In this document: in pieces, positions 1 through 8,928 of the stretch | Layout: every line of letters starts with the position of its first letter | How positions within the stretch are numbered: position 1 is the stretch's first letter | NCBI RefSeq assembly: GCF_003958625.1 | Contig: NZ_RSEL01000007.1 | Span: forward strand, 62,001-126,000 | DNA: 64,000 bases | Direction: 5' to 3' | DNA from: Tsuneonella rigui | GTDB lineage: Bacteria > Pseudomonadota > Alphaproteobacteria > Sphingomonadales > Sphingomonadaceae | The notes under the pieces: generated by a model | Database searches by the model: none | What the model saw: only the letters and a program-made list of their open reading frames with translations | Told to the model about the DNA's origin: nothing | Program-made: the position numbers and the translations under genes

Positions 1-489
1 GCGCCCAACCAGGCCTCGCTGCCCAAGATGCTCGACCAGGCGGTGCAGCGCATGAACGCTGTGTACGAGCAGGCGCTCGCCGACGGGAAACTCAAGCCCG
101 ATCCCACGCTCAACCTGGGCGCGCCGCAGATCGATCCGGCGATCCAGCAGTTGATCGAGCTCGGCCGCGCGGCCGAGGCGCAGGCGCGCGCCGCCGCTCA
201 GTCCGCAGCCGTGCCGACCCCGACACCCACCGAGACGGCCACGCCTGCGGTGATCAACAGCTTCACCGTGCAATTCCCGTCGCCCACCGCGAGCGCGTTC
301 GAGGGCACCGTCGCCTCGGTGCGCGCGGCGATCGGCGTGCGCAGCGCGGCGGTCACCAGCACCGCGATCGGCGGCACCTCACTGATGACGGTGAGCTTTG
401 CCGGCGACGCGGCGGGATTTGCCGCAGCGCTGCGGACCCGCGGTTACACCGTGCGCCAGTCGGGCAACCAGTTCTCGATCAGCAGGTGA
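1..489 (+). CDS. C-terminal part of an unidentified protein, truncated by window start
   Basis: The reading frame is open from base 1 and runs to TGA at 487-489, so the true start lies upstream; an internal ATG sits at 28. The visible part has an Ala/Gln-rich helical stretch, a Pro/Thr linker (PTPTPTETATP), and a C-terminal domain of about 75 residues with alternating strands and helices that looks like a small ferredoxin-like fold. It ends ten bases before the Hda-like gene and is probably co-transcribed with it. Proteins with this kind of C-terminal domain beside hda in related genomes are sometimes called heavy-metal-associated-domain proteins, but no CxxC metal motif is visible here, so no function is assigned. 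Confidence 0.7.
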   Translation, partial: APNQASLPKMLDQAVQRMNAVYEQALADGKLKPDPTLNLGAPQIDPAIQQLIELGRAAEAQARAAAQSAAVPTPTPTETATPAVINSFTVQFPSPTASAFEGTVASVRAAIGVRSAAVTSTAIGGTSLMTVSFAGDAAGFAAALRTRGYTVRQSGNQFSISR

Positions 490-499
490 GCGGGTTCGC

Positions 500-1111
500 A
501 TGAGCCAGATCGCGCTGCCGCTGACCACGCGGCGGGCGGACGACCCGGCGCGGATCGTGGTCGGCAACGCCAACCGCGCGGCGATCGACGCGCTCGCCGA
601 TCCCTCGGGTTGGCCCTACGGCGCGGCGATCCTCGCCGGACCTTCGCGTAGCGGCAAGACCTTGCTGGCCCGCTGGGCCGAAGGGCAGGGCGCGGTCGAG
701 GCGATCGACGACGCAGACAGCGCCGACGAGACCGAGCTGTTCCACCGCTGGAACCGCGCGCAGGAAAGCGGCCAACCGCTGCTCCTCGTCACCAATCGCG
801 ACCCGTGGGAGATCGCGCTGCCCGACTTGCGCAGCCGCCTCGGCGCCGCGCTCCACCTTATGATCGGCATCCCCGACGACGAGATGATCGCCGCGCTGAT
901 CGAAGCGCATGCGGAGGCGCGCTCCCTTGTCCTCGGCGATGGCGCGCTTACCTATCTCGTGCCGCGGCTCGAACGCAGCTTTGCCGGGATCGAGGCGGTG
1001 GTCGCCACGATCGACCGGTTGAGCCTCGAACGCATGGCGCCGCCGACGCTGTCGGTCTGGCGCGACGCGCTCGAAGCGGTGCAGGGTGCGGAGCAGCCGC
1101 GCTTGCTTTGA
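500..1111 (+). CDS. Hda/DnaA-like regulatory ATPase-family protein
   Basis: A 203-residue protein beginning MSQIALPL. That opening resembles the clamp-binding peptide (QxxLPL) of Hda proteins, which in well-studied bacteria bind the sliding clamp and promote hydrolysis of DnaA-ATP after initiation. A P-loop-like segment (GPSRSGKT) follows near residue 49, then an acidic Walker-B-like stretch ([11 protein letters not shown]) and a region resembling the lid of AAA+ initiators. The ATG at 500 is chosen because it gives the expected QxxLPL start; an upstream in-frame ATG at 398 would add 34 residues overlapping the previous gene. In alphaproteobacteria the same family can be called HdaA; the exact role here is inferred. 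Confidence 0.85.
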   Translation: MSQIALPLTTRRADDPARIVVGNANRAAIDALADPSGWPYGAAILAGPSRSGKTLLARWAEGQGAVEAIDDADSADETELFHRWNRAQESGQPLLLVTNRDPWEIALPDLRSRLGAALHLMIGIPDDEMIAALIEAHAEARSLVLGDGALTYLVPRLERSFAGIEAVVATIDRLSLERMAPPTLSVWRDALEAVQGAEQPRLL

Positions 1112-1139
1112 GGCGCTTTTGGTGGGAGTCTCGCCCGCG

Positions 1140-1847
1140 ATGCTGGATCGTTTGACCGAGTACCTGGATTCCGTCCGCGCCCGCGACCCCGCGCCGCACT
1201 CGCGGTGGGAGATCCTCCTCTACCCCGGAGTGATCGCGCTCGGCCTGCACAGGGTGGCGCACTGGCTCTACGAAGCGCGGCTCTATTTCCTGGCGCGGCT
1301 TATCAACCACGTCAGCCGGTTCCTGACCGCGATCGACATCCACCCCGGCGCCACGATCGGTCGCAACCTGTTCATCGACCACGGCTTCGTCGTGATCGGC
1401 GAGACGGCCGAAGTGGGCGACAACGTGACCATTTACCAGTGCGTGACGCTGGGCGGCACCAACCCGACCAACGGCGTCGGCGGCAAGCGTCACCCGACCG
1501 TGCGCGACAACGTCATCATCGGCTCGGGCGCGCAGATCATCGGCCCGATCACGCTCGGCAGCCGCGCGCGCGTCGGTGCCAACGCAGTGGTGACCGACGA
1601 CGTGCCCGAAGGCGCAACGATGATTGGCCTCAAGGCGCGCAGCACGCTGGTGCCGGCCGAGGAGTGGATCAAGGATTTTATCCCCTATGGTACGCCCTGC
1701 GAGGAGAACTGCGCGCCCAGCCGCGATTGCGTCGAGAAGCTGGAGACCGAGCTCGCCTCCCTGCGTGCCGAGATGGCCGAGTTGAAAGCTGCCATGCCGA
1801 CGCCGACTCCCGTGACCGCCAAGCGCAGTGGGGCCAAGCGCGGATGA
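1140..1847 (+). CDS. cysE: Serine O-acetyltransferase
   Basis: Transfers acetyl from acetyl-CoA to L-serine to give O-acetylserine, the first step of cysteine synthesis in the cytoplasm. The 235-residue product has an N-terminal helical part ([23 protein letters not shown]) followed by left-handed parallel beta-helix hexapeptide repeats ([45 protein letters not shown]). The His in the FIDHG segment is the usual catalytic position. This is the short EpsC-like form. After the repeats there is a Cys-containing tail ([11 protein letters not shown]) and a predicted coiled coil of about 25 residues, both unusual. ATG 1140 is preferred over upstream starts because GGGAG lies about 11 bases before it. 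It overlaps the next gene by four bases. Confidence 0.92.
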   Translation: MLDRLTEYLDSVRARDPAPHSRWEILLYPGVIALGLHRVAHWLYEARLYFLARLINHVSRFLTAIDIHPGATIGRNLFIDHGFVVIGETAEVGDNVTIYQCVTLGGTNPTNGVGGKRHPTVRDNVIIGSGAQIIGPITLGSRARVGANAVVTDDVPEGATMIGLKARSTLVPAEEWIKDFIPYGTPCEENCAPSRDCVEKLETELASLRAEMAELKAAMPTPTPVTAKRSGAKRG

Positions 1848-2200
1848 GCTTCCTTCCGGGCAGCGGCTCGGTTGTCCTATTTCCCGGCCGCGTCCCGAAC
1901 CAGATCGGCTTCGAGCGCACCGAGCTGATGCGCATCCTCGACCTCTACGGCCGGATGGTCGCGGCCGGTGAGTGGCGCGACTACGCGATGGACTTCACCC
2001 GCGACTTCGCCGCCTTCGCCGCCTTCCGCCGCGCCGCCGAGCGGCCCCAGGCGCGGATCGAGAAGCGCCCCGCACTACGTGGCCGGCAAGGCATGTGGAC
2101 CTTGTTTGGGGAGCACGGGCAGGTCCTGAAACGCGGCCACGAACTCGCCGGGGTGCTGGCCCCGGTCGAGCGTCGTCTAGTCAAGGCAGTCGAGGATTAG
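1844..2200 (+). CDS. DUF2794 family protein
   Basis: A 118-residue protein translationally coupled to cysE through an ATGA overlap. The core ([34 protein letters not shown]) and the C-terminal Arg/Lys-rich half match my memory of DUF2794, a small alphaproteobacterial family without an assigned biochemical role. No membrane segment or signal peptide is visible, so it is expected to be cytoplasmic. The link with cysE suggests co-expression but does not define a function. Confidence 0.8.
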   Translation: MSFLPGSGSVVLFPGRVPNQIGFERTELMRILDLYGRMVAAGEWRDYAMDFTRDFAAFAAFRRAAERPQARIEKRPALRGRQGMWTLFGEHGQVLKRGHELAGVLAPVERRLVKAVED

Positions 2201-2237
2201 TCAGCGGTCGAGCGTAGGCTCGCCGGACTGTAGTCGC

Positions 2238-2276
2238 AAAAAAGGCCGGCACCCCAAAGGGCGTCGGCCTCTTTCG
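2238..2276. terminator. Bidirectional terminator between DUF2794 gene and membrane-protein gene
   Basis: Arms AGGCCGGC (2243-2250) and GTCGGCCT (2263-2270) form an 8-bp stem with one G-U pair. A run of six A precedes the stem on the plus strand, giving a U-tract for minus-strand transcripts, and CTCTTTCGTT follows for plus-strand transcripts. It lies between two convergent genes. Confidence 0.75.
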
Positions 2277-2287
2277 TTGTCGATGCC

Positions 2288-3364
2288 TCAGGCCGAAGCC
2301 AACGCGACGCCGGTGACCGGCAGGCGTGCCTGCAGGTTGCCGGGCAGCATCGCCACCACGCTGCGGCGGATCGGAGTCCAGAATGCACTCAGCGTCAGCA
2401 GGGCCGAGCCGATCACCAGCGCGGTCAGCGCGATGTTGAGCTCCACCGCGCCGAAGCGGTCGAACAGCCAGGTCAGCGCCGCCAGCACATAGGCCAGCGC
2501 CGAGACCAGCAGCGCACGGCGGTCGATCGCGAGCGCGACGAGGCCGAGCGCGACATAGACCAGCAGCACGCCGACCACCCCGCCGACTCCGACAGTGTCG
2601 CCGCGGGTGATGCCGAGCCAGTAGAACAGCGGGTGCGCGATCATCGGCGCGGCCAGCAGGTGCAGCCAGAAGGCGACGTCGCTGCGGCGCGTGGTGCGGG
2701 TGCGGTCGCTCATGTCCCAACGCATCGCGAACGCGAAGATCGCAATGCCGGCGGCGAACACCAGCGGCATCAGCGTGCTCTCGGGCTCGAGGTTCTCGGG
2801 TCCGATCGCCGCGAGGATCAGTGCGATGACGGTGGCAGCGACCGCGGCCGCGCCGGCAGCGACGGTGATCGGAACCATGAAGCGCCGCCAGTGCAGCCAC
2901 GCCGCGCCCGCGGTGAGCAGGGCCGAGCCTGCGACAAGTCCGGCAGCCAGTCGCTCGTTCGGATCCTGACCGTCGAACGCCAGCACCATGAAGCCGAGCA
3001 AGCTCTCCATCACTCCGCCCACAAACGCGAGCAGCAGCACGATGCTGGGCAGCGCCATGCGCCGCTTGCGGGTGAAGAATTCGGCCATCGTCCACGACGC
3101 GCCGGCGATCAGCAGGCCGGAGAACGGCGGCGGACCGTCGAGATTGGGGGTGAACACCTGGCCGATGCCCGCCATCGCGACCAGGATCATCGCCACCGCG
3201 ATGGTGACGAAAATGTCGTTGAAGCCGGTGATGAGGCGGAAGTGCTCTTCGTCGCCCAGCGGCATGGCGTGGCGCGTGGCCACGTGCGCACGCAGCGCGT
3301 CGGCCGCCTCGGCGCTCAACGCGCCCGAGCTGACCGCCGATTGCAGGTCGTCGTCTGAATACAT
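2288..3364 (-). CDS. Polytopic membrane protein of unknown function (DUF2157-like)
   Basis: A 358-residue protein with a soluble N-terminal segment of about 45 residues (MYSDDDLQSAVSSGALSAEAADALRAHV) followed by roughly nine to ten hydrophobic segments. The N-terminal helical motif before a string of membrane helices is reminiscent of DUF2157-type membrane proteins, but I would not assign the family firmly. It sits alone between a convergent DUF2794 gene and a same-strand SDR gene. A Shine-Dalgarno GGGGAG precedes the ATG, and a good promoter lies directly upstream (see 3391-3420). Confidence 0.75.
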   Translation of the reverse strand: MYSDDDLQSAVSSGALSAEAADALRAHVATRHAMPLGDEEHFRLITGFNDIFVTIAVAMILVAMAGIGQVFTPNLDGPPPFSGLLIAGASWTMAEFFTRKRRMALPSIVLLLAFVGGVMESLLGFMVLAFDGQDPNERLAAGLVAGSALLTAGAAWLHWRRFMVPITVAAGAAAVAATVIALILAAIGPENLEPESTLMPLVFAAGIAIFAFAMRWDMSDRTRTTRRSDVAFWLHLLAAPMIAHPLFYWLGITRGDTVGVGGVVGVLLVYVALGLVALAIDRRALLVSALAYVLAALTWLFDRFGAVELNIALTALVIGSALLTLSAFWTPIRRSVVAMLPGNLQARLPVTGVALASA

Positions 3365-3390
3365 GGCGTACTCTCCCCGTTAGTCGGAGG

Positions 3391-3420
3391 AGAATACGCC
3401 GTGGTGTATTAGTGTGTCAA
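3391..3420 (-). promoter_or_regulatory. Promoter with overlapping inverted repeat, upstream of membrane-protein gene
   Basis: Reading the minus strand, TTGACA (3415-3420) and TATTCT (3391-3396) are separated by 18 bases and lie about 27 bases before the ATG. An inverted repeat AATAC-(8)-GTATT (3393-3410) overlaps the -10 and spacer and could be an operator. The leader can also fold: positions 3366-3377 pair with 3388-3399. Promoter assignment is by eye. Confidence 0.55.
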
Positions 3421-3430
3421 TACGGCGGGA

Positions 3431-4363
3431 CTAGCCGCGCGCGGAGGTCGGACCGCTGCCGCCGGTGACCTTCTGCATCGCGGTCATGATCGCGGCCGAC
3501 TGCTCGCTGCCCGAGTTGGGCGAGCGCAGGTTGGTCTGCGCGCTGATCTCGTCCCAGTGCGCCGCGAAGCCTTCGACGGTGCGCTCGCCATCGTGAAGCC
3601 ACACCGCGTCGTTCATCATCACCCACGCCGAGTGGTAGCCGCCGCCGCCGGCGCCGACGATGGCATTGGTCGGCGCATCCTCGCTAACGAGGTATAGCGC
3701 GGCCGGGACCACGTTCTCGGGCGCGAACAGCTTGTATGCCTGCTCGGGGAACAGGTCCTCGGTCATGCGAGTGCCGGCGACCGGCGCCAGCGTATTGACC
3801 TTGATCCCGTACTTCGCGCCTTCGAGCTGCAGCGTCTTGGTGAGGCCCGCGAGGCCGAGCTTGGCGGCGCCGTAATTGGCCTGGCCGAAGTTGCCGAACA
3901 GGCCGGTCGAGGACGCGGTCATCAGGATGCGGCCATAGGCCTGCTCGCGCATCAACTCCCACACCGCCTTCGACGCGAAGGCCGAGCCGTTGAGGTGCAC
4001 GTCGACCACGAATTCGAAGTCCTTCGGCTCCATCTTGGCGAAGGTCTTGTCGCGCAACACGCCCGCGTTGTTGATCAGAATGTGCACGCCGCCCCACTTC
4101 TGCTTGGCGTCGGCGACCATCTTCTGCATCTGCTCGAACTCGGTGACCGAGGCGCCGTTGGAGATCGCCTCGCCGCCGGCGCGCTCGATTTCCTCGACCA
4201 CCTGCAGCGCCATGTCCGAATGGCCGGTCCCGTCGCGCGCGCCGCCGAGATCGTTGACCACCACCTTCGCTCCGCGCCGCGCCAGCTCAAGCGCGTATTC
4301 GCGGCCCAGGCCACCGCCAGCGCCGGTGACGATGGCGACCTTGTCCTTGAACGAAATGGTCAT
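3431..4363 (-). CDS. SDR-family dehydrogenase, multifunctional-enzyme type ((3R)-hydroxyacyl-CoA dehydrogenase-like)
   Basis: A 310-residue short-chain dehydrogenase. The cofactor motif TGAGGGLG is at about residues 14-21, NNAGV near 98, the catalytic Ser in TASSTG and the Tyr/Lys pair in YGAAKLGL near 164-168. The segment VVVNDLGGARDGTGHS after the second strand is typical of the dehydrogenase domain of peroxisomal multifunctional enzyme 2, which oxidises (3R)-hydroxyacyl-CoA. The C-terminal 70 residues extend past the SDR core as in bacterial single-domain relatives. It is probably involved in fatty-acid or sterol side-chain oxidation, but the substrate is not shown by the sequence. Confidence 0.85.
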   Translation of the reverse strand: MTISFKDKVAIVTGAGGGLGREYALELARRGAKVVVNDLGGARDGTGHSDMALQVVEEIERAGGEAISNGASVTEFEQMQKMVADAKQKWGGVHILINNAGVLRDKTFAKMEPKDFEFVVDVHLNGSAFASKAVWELMREQAYGRILMTASSTGLFGNFGQANYGAAKLGLAGLTKTLQLEGAKYGIKVNTLAPVAGTRMTEDLFPEQAYKLFAPENVVPAALYLVSEDAPTNAIVGAGGGGYHSAWVMMNDAVWLHDGERTVEGFAAHWDEISAQTNLRSPNSGSEQSAAIMTAMQKVTGGSGPTSARG

Positions 4364-4454
4364 GGCGTATTCCTCCAGAATGGCGGCGCTTGGGTTTACG
4401 CGCCCGTAAAGTAGGCCGCGGCGTTGGCACCAACCGCGGCGCGATGCAACCGGG

Positions 4455-5123
4455 TCAGATGCTTTCCAGCGCGGGTATCAGCTCGTCGTACGACATGATC
4501 ACCGCATCGCCGCCGAGTTCGGCCGGCGGCTTGTCGCAGTAGCCGAAGCCGGCGACTACCACCGGCACCCCGGCGGCGCGTGCCGACAGCACATCGTAGC
4601 TGCTGTCGCCGACATAGGCGAAGCGCCCGCCGCCGAGCCGGGCGCGGGCTTCGATCAGCGGATCGGGCGCCGGCTTGGAGCGGCCCTTGCCGAGGGTGTC
4701 GCCGCCGAGGATCGTTTCGAAGTAGCGGGCCAGATCGAGTGTCTCGAGGATGTTTCGCGCGAAGCTTTCGAACTTGTTGGTGATCAGCGCCAGCCGAACA
4801 CCCTGTTCGGCAAGCTGATCGAGCGCTTCATTGACGCCCGGATAGGGCCGCGTGTGGACGCAATTGTTCTCCGCGTAGAACGCCAGCAGCGCCTTGTAGA
4901 GCACGCGGAACTCATCCTCCGGCAATCCGCCGCGGCTGTCGATGACGCGCTTCAGCATCATCTTGGCGCCGCCGCCGATCAGGTCCTCGATGCTGTCGAC
5001 CGGGACCGGCTCCTGCCCGCCGACGACCAGCGCGTGGTTGACCGCGGCGCCCAGGTCGCGGTGGGTTTCGAGGAGCGTGCCGTCGAGATCGAACCCGACG
5101 ATGTCGAAGGGAAAATCGGCCAT
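4455..5123 (-). CDS. gph: HAD-family phosphoglycolate phosphatase
   Basis: A 222-residue HAD hydrolase. Motif I is FDLDGTLLET (nucleophile Asp near residue 11), motif II is LITNKFE, motif III is the Lys in SKPAPDP, and motif IV is VGDSSYDV. Length and motif spacing fit Gph, which dephosphorylates 2-phosphoglycolate formed by DNA repair or oxygenation. The ATG at 5121-5123 is chosen because a GGAGGG lies upstream and the protein then starts just before motif I; the frame stays open far upstream, but that overlaps glmU. It is divergent from glmU with a 60-bp shared upstream region. Confidence 0.9.
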   Translation of the reverse strand: MADFPFDIVGFDLDGTLLETHRDLGAAVNHALVVGGQEPVPVDSIEDLIGGGAKMMLKRVIDSRGGLPEDEFRVLYKALLAFYAENNCVHTRPYPGVNEALDQLAEQGVRLALITNKFESFARNILETLDLARYFETILGGDTLGKGRSKPAPDPLIEARARLGGGRFAYVGDSSYDVLSARAAGVPVVVAGFGYCDKPPAELGGDAVIMSYDELIPALESI

Positions 5124-5183
5124 CGCGGGCGGCGATACCCTCCATTCTTCCAACCGCAACCAATTGGTGCCATTGGCGCCCAA

Positions 5184-6539
5184 ATGAGAGATTTCGCCGC
5201 CGTCATCCTCGCCGCGGGCAAGGGCACCCGCATGAAGAGCGACCTGCACAAGGTGCTCCATCCGATCGGGGGGCGACCGATGCTGCACCACCTGATGGCG
5301 AGCGTCGACGCACTCGGGCCCAGCCACACGGTGGTGGTCGTCGGCAGCGGGCGCGAGCAGATCGAAAGCGCGGTGTCCGGCCGCGCGACCACCGCCTTGC
5401 AGGAGCCGCAGCTCGGCACCGGCCACGCGGTGCAGCAGGCGGAGGCCAGCCTCGCCGGGTTCCCGGGCGATGTGCTGATCCTCTACGGCGACGTGCCGTT
5501 CGTGCGGACCGAGACGATGCGCAAGATGCTCGACCGCCTGCACGCCGACGACGCGCCGGCGGTGGTCGTGCTCGGCTTCGAACCCGACGATACGCTGCAA
5601 TACGGCCGGGTGATCGCGGGGGCCGACGGCACGATCGAGAAGATGGTCGAGCACAAGGACGCGAACGAGGCCGAACGCGCGTGCCGGCTGTGCAATTCGG
5701 GCCTGATGGCGGCGCGCGGCGAAGACCTGTTCGCGCTGCTCGGGCGGGTCGGCAACGACAACGCGGCGGGTGAGTTTTACCTCGTCGATGTCGTCAACGT
5801 CGCGCGGGCCGATGGCCGCAAGAGCGCCGTGGTGGTGACCGACGATCCGAACGAGGTCGCCGGCATCAACTCGCGCGGCGAGCTCGCCGCTGCCGAGGCG
5901 CAGTGGCAGGATTTCAAACGCGAAGAGGCGATGGCGAACGGCGCCTCGTTGCGCGCGCCGGAGACGGTTTTCTTCAGCTGGGACACGGCGCTCGGCCGCG
6001 ACGTCACAGTGGAACCGAATGTTATTTTCGGCCCCGGCGTTTCGATCGCGGATGGTGCGATCATCAAGGCCTTTTCACACCTTGAAGGCGCGACCGTGGG
6101 CACGGGCTGTGAAGTCGGTCCATTCGCCCGGTTGCGGCCCGGTGCGGTGATGGAAGCCAAGTCCAAGGTCGGCAACTTCGTCGAGATGAAGAAGGCCGTG
6201 CTGGGCGAGGGCGCCAAGGCCAGCCACCTGACCTACCTCGGCGATGCAGAAATTGGCGCGGGCGCCAACATCGGCGCGGGCACGATCACCTGCAATTATG
6301 ATGGGTACTTCAAGTACAAGACCGTCATCGGCCCGCGCGCCTTCATCGGCTCTAACAGTTCGTTGATTGCACCGGTGCGGATAGGCGCCGACGCGATCGT
6401 TGCGGCGGGCAGCGCCGTCAGTCGCGATGTGGCGGACGGCGAGCTACGCATGGTCCGCGCCGAGCAGCTGGTGAAGCCGGGCTGGGCTGATCGCTTCCAC
6501 GACACGATGAAGAAGCGCAAAGCCGAAAAGAAGGGTTAG
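5184..6539 (+). CDS. glmU: Bifunctional N-acetylglucosamine-1-phosphate uridyltransferase / glucosamine-1-phosphate acetyltransferase
   Basis: Makes UDP-GlcNAc for peptidoglycan and LPS in two cytoplasmic reactions. The 451-residue product has the N-terminal pyrophosphorylase domain with [11 protein letters not shown] at about residues 8-18, [11 protein letters not shown] near 74-84 and YGDVPF near 100, then a C-terminal left-handed beta-helix from about residue 255. The acetyltransferase signature spans [20 protein letters not shown] and [11 protein letters not shown]. The start is set at ATG 5184 because it gives the usual GlmU N-terminus just before the nucleotide-binding loop; the frame continues upstream across gph. 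Its stop overlaps the stop of the convergent next gene by three bases. Confidence 0.96.
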   Translation: MRDFAAVILAAGKGTRMKSDLHKVLHPIGGRPMLHHLMASVDALGPSHTVVVVGSGREQIESAVSGRATTALQEPQLGTGHAVQQAEASLAGFPGDVLILYGDVPFVRTETMRKMLDRLHADDAPAVVVLGFEPDDTLQYGRVIAGADGTIEKMVEHKDANEAERACRLCNSGLMAARGEDLFALLGRVGNDNAAGEFYLVDVVNVARADGRKSAVVVTDDPNEVAGINSRGELAAAEAQWQDFKREEAMANGASLRAPETVFFSWDTALGRDVTVEPNVIFGPGVSIADGAIIKAFSHLEGATVGTGCEVGPFARLRPGAVMEAKSKVGNFVEMKKAVLGEGAKASHLTYLGDAEIGAGANIGAGTITCNYDGYFKYKTVIGPRAFIGSNSSLIAPVRIGADAIVAAGSAVSRDVADGELRMVRAEQLVKPGWADRFHDTMKKRKAEKKG

Positions 6540-7462
6540 CGCCGGATCGGCTTTTCCCGCGCCAGGTGGTTGCGGATCGTGGTCGCCGCGACGCCCGCCT
6601 GACCCATCGCGTTGCTGATCTGGTCGAGCCCTTTCACCACATCTCCGGCGGCGAAGAGGCCGGGGATCGAGGTCTCGTAGTGATCGTCGGTAATCACGCA
6701 CCCGTCCTCGGTGGTCCTGGCTCCGATCAAGCCGATTAGCTCCGACCGCACATGACTGCCGAGCGCGGGATAGACACTGTCGAACGATAGCCGCTTGTCG
6801 CCCGTATCGAACGCAAGCTGATCGCCCTCGATCTTATACCCGCCGCACGGGCCGTCTTCGACGACGATCCCGGCCTCCGACAATTGCGACGCGCATTCCT
6901 CGTCGAGGTCATGCTTGCCCTGCGGGCAAACGAGCGTGATGTCTTTGGTGAATCCGCGCAGGAACAGCGCTTCTGCGGTCCCGTGATCGCCCGATCCGAT
7001 CACCGCGATGCGTTTGTCGGTGACTTCGTAGCCATCGCATACCGGACAATAGCGCAGCAGGCCGCGGGCGAGAGCCTCGTCATGCACGTCATCGGCGAGC
7101 GCATCGGGCCGCCGGTTGATCACCCCGGTAGCCAGCAGGACCGAACGGGCGCGATAGGTACCGCTGTCGGTCCCGACGACGAAATGATCCTCGACCTTGG
7201 CGAGGTGATCGACCTGCTTTTCTTCGCGTATCGCGCCGTACTTGCGCGCCTGCTCGCGCATCCGACGAAGCAGTTCCTTCCCCTCGATCCCGTCGGGATA
7301 ACCCGCGTGATTGTGCGTGCACGGAATCCACGCCGCGCGGCTGGTGCCGCTGTCGAACAGCCGGATCGAAAGATGGTAGCGCGCGAGGTAGATCGCCGCC
7401 GTCAGGCCCGCTGGTCCGGCGCCGATGATGATGCAGTCGTCGGGCGCTACCTCGTCGGTCAC
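6536..7462 (-). CDS. Thioredoxin-reductase-like FAD/NAD(P)-dependent oxidoreductase
   Basis: A 308-residue class II flavoprotein. It shows the FAD-binding IIGAGPAGL (about residues 12-20), a redox-active CPVC (about 139-142), an NAD(P)-binding [12 protein letters not shown] (about 153-164) and the C-terminal FAD motif FAAGDVVKG. The order matches thioredoxin reductase, which transfers electrons from NADPH through FAD to a disulfide. The CPVC motif differs from the usual CATC of TrxB, as in a group of alphaproteobacterial TrxB-like proteins, so the partner may not be thioredoxin. It is divergent from trmD with only 38 bases between the two starts, and convergent with glmU. Confidence 0.85.
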   Translation of the reverse strand: MTDEVAPDDCIIIGAGPAGLTAAIYLARYHLSIRLFDSGTSRAAWIPCTHNHAGYPDGIEGKELLRRMREQARKYGAIREEKQVDHLAKVEDHFVVGTDSGTYRARSVLLATGVINRRPDALADDVHDEALARGLLRYCPVCDGYEVTDKRIAVIGSGDHGTAEALFLRGFTKDITLVCPQGKHDLDEECASQLSEAGIVVEDGPCGGYKIEGDQLAFDTGDKRLSFDSVYPALGSHVRSELIGLIGARTTEDGCVITDDHYETSIPGLFAAGDVVKGLDQISNAMGQAGVAATTIRNHLAREKPIRR

Positions 7463-7500
7463 TGTTGCCTTGCCCTCCAGCCTTGCGCATGGCGAGCCCG

Positions 7501-8241
7501 ATGACCTTCGCCGCCACCGTCTTAACGCTCTATCCGGAGATGTTTCCCGGCCCGCTCGGCATTTCGCTCGCCGGGCGCGCGCTCGAGCGGGGCGATTGGA
7601 CGCTTGAGACCGTCCAGATCCGCGACTTCGCGCGCGACAAACACCGCACCGTCGATGACACCCCCGCGGGCGGCGGCGCGGGGATGGTGCTTAAGGCCGA
7701 TGTGCTGGCCGCCGCGTTTGATAGTGTTGCGAGCGACCGGCCGGTCCTGGCGATGACGCCGCGCGGCAAGCCTATCGCGCAGGACCGCATCCGCGAGCTT
7801 GTCGCGGGGCGGGGCGTGACCATTCTTTGCGGACGGTTCGAAGGGTTCGACGAACGTCTGTTCGAGGCGCGCCCAGAGATCGAGCAGGTCAGCCTCGGCG
7901 ACGTTATTCTCTCGGGCGGAGAGCCCGCTGCGCTGGCCATCCTCGACGCTTGCATTCGCCTGCTTCCCGGCGTAATGGGCGCCCCGCTTAGCGGAGCCGA
8001 GGAGTCCTTCGAGGAAGGATTGCTCGAATATCCGCAGTACACCCGACCATTCGAATGGGAAGGGCGCACGATCCCCGAAGTGCTGCGATCGGGGGATCAT
8101 GCGAGGATCGCGGCGTGGCGCAAGTCACAGGCCGAGACCGACACACGGCTACGCAGGCCGGACCTTTGGGAGCGCTACAGTGGCGCTCGGGGCCAGCCTG
8201 CCTCTGGTGCGCGGCGAGAAACGAAGGAATCGGACCAGTGA
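7501..8241 (+). CDS. trmD: tRNA (guanine-37-N1)-methyltransferase
   Basis: Methylates G37 of tRNAs that read CNN codons, including proline and some leucine and arginine tRNAs, preventing +1 frameshifting. The 246-residue protein begins [20 protein letters not shown], typical for the family. It contains the trefoil-knot SAM-binding region ([13 protein letters not shown] then [19 protein letters not shown]) and the C-terminal tRNA-binding part ([23 protein letters not shown]). ATG 7501 is preferred over in-frame ATGs at 7465 and 7489 because of this conserved start. Its TGA overlaps the GTG start of rplS. The usual upstream partners rpsP and rimM are not present here. Confidence 0.95.
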   Translation: MTFAATVLTLYPEMFPGPLGISLAGRALERGDWTLETVQIRDFARDKHRTVDDTPAGGGAGMVLKADVLAAAFDSVASDRPVLAMTPRGKPIAQDRIRELVAGRGVTILCGRFEGFDERLFEARPEIEQVSLGDVILSGGEPAALAILDACIRLLPGVMGAPLSGAEESFEEGLLEYPQYTRPFEWEGRTIPEVLRSGDHARIAAWRKSQAETDTRLRRPDLWERYSGARGQPASGARRETKESDQ

Positions 8242-8609
8242 ACCTGATCCAGCAGCTCGAGGCGGAAGCCGTCGAGGCCCTGACCCAGGGCAAGGAAATC
8301 CCCGCTTTCCGCGCCGGCGATACGCTGCGCGTGGGCGTGCGCGTCGTCGAAGGCACGCGTACCCGTACCCAGAACTTCGAAGGCGTGTGCATCGCGCGCT
8401 CGAACCGCGGCATCAACAGCAATTTCACCGTGCGCAAGATGAGCTTCGGCGAGGGCGTCGAGCGCGTCTTCCCGCTCTACTCGCCGAACATCGAGAGCGT
8501 TACTGTGGTCCGCCGCGGTGTCGTGCGTCGCGCCAAGCTTTACTACCTGCGCGGCCGCACCGGCAAGCGCGCCCGCATCGCCGAGCGCAAGCAGACCGTC
8601 AGCCAATAA
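8238..8609 (+). CDS. rplS: 50S ribosomal protein L19
   Basis: A 123-residue L19 protein of the large subunit, at the interface with the 30S subunit. Conserved segments include [32 protein letters not shown] and [15 protein letters not shown]. It starts with GTG at 8238, overlapping the trmD stop, with AAGGAA about ten bases upstream; this is the only start that gives the standard L19 N-terminus. It is translationally coupled to trmD and followed by a strong terminator. Confidence 0.96.
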   Translation: MNLIQQLEAEAVEALTQGKEIPAFRAGDTLRVGVRVVEGTRTRTQNFEGVCIARSNRGINSNFTVRKMSFGEGVERVFPLYSPNIESVTVVRRGVVRRAKLYYLRGRTGKRARIAERKQTVSQ

Positions 8610-8631
8610 GGCTTTCAGCCAAACGAAATCG

Positions 8632-8668
8632 AAGGGCGCTCCGGGAGACCGGGGCGCCCTTTTCGTTT
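8632..8668 (+). terminator. Rho-independent terminator of trmD-rplS
   Basis: Arms AAGGGCGCTCCGG (8632-8644) and CCGGGGCGCCCTT (8649-8661) form a 13-bp stem with one G-U pair and a GAGA tetraloop, followed by TTTTCGTTT. Confidence 0.9.
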
Positions 8669-8675
8669 GCGCGTG

Positions 8676-8723
8676 AAGAAAAATGGCGGGGCGGCGCCGG
8701 GGGGCCGATGGTGCCGCCCCGCC
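8676..8723 (-). terminator. Terminator of the candidate minus-strand RNA
   Basis: On the minus strand GGCGGGGCGGCACC (8723-8710) pairs with GGCGCCGCCCCGCC (8698-8685), a 14-bp stem with one G-U/A-C irregularity, followed by ATTTTTCTTC. On the plus strand the same stem has no T-run, so it points to minus-strand transcription. Confidence 0.75.
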
Positions 8724-8894
8724 AATCGAGGGCGTAAGACTGATCCAGGAGACGCCGCAGCGCGAACGCTGTGGATCCCCCTCCCGCAGCGTCGCGGGCC
8801 GGCGCGCGTGCACGCCGTCGTGTCCTTTGCACGCCGGCCCCGTGTTGGTGGGGCGAGACGAGCCCCCGGTGCCGGCCCCGGCAGCTTGGAGGAG
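8679..8894 (-). ncRNA. Candidate structured small RNA with its own promoter and terminator
   Basis: The 427 bases between rplS and asd contain no convincing CDS but look like a minus-strand RNA unit of about 215 nt. Upstream are TTGACC (8923-8928) and CCTAAC (8900-8905) with a 17-base spacer. Downstream is a 14-bp terminator stem ending in ATTTTTC. Inside, CCCCACCAA near the 5' end can pair with TTGGCGGGG near the 3' end (one G-U), GGGGCCGGC pairs with GCCGGCCC, and CAGCG-TTCG-CGCTG forms a small hairpin. Length and long-range 5'/3' pairing resemble 6S RNA, but I did not recognise a diagnostic 6S, SRP, RNase P or tmRNA sequence. The ends are estimates. Confidence 0.5.
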
Positions 8895-8899
8895 CGGCT

Positions 8900-8928
8900 G
8901 TTAGGCAAATCTCAAGAATTGCGGTCAA
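8900..8928 (-). promoter_or_regulatory. Candidate promoter for the minus-strand RNA
   Basis: Minus-strand TTGACC and CCTAAC with 17 bases between them, placed so that transcription would start near 8893 and reach the terminator at 8676-8723. Assigned by eye; the -10 matches the consensus weakly. Confidence 0.45.
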
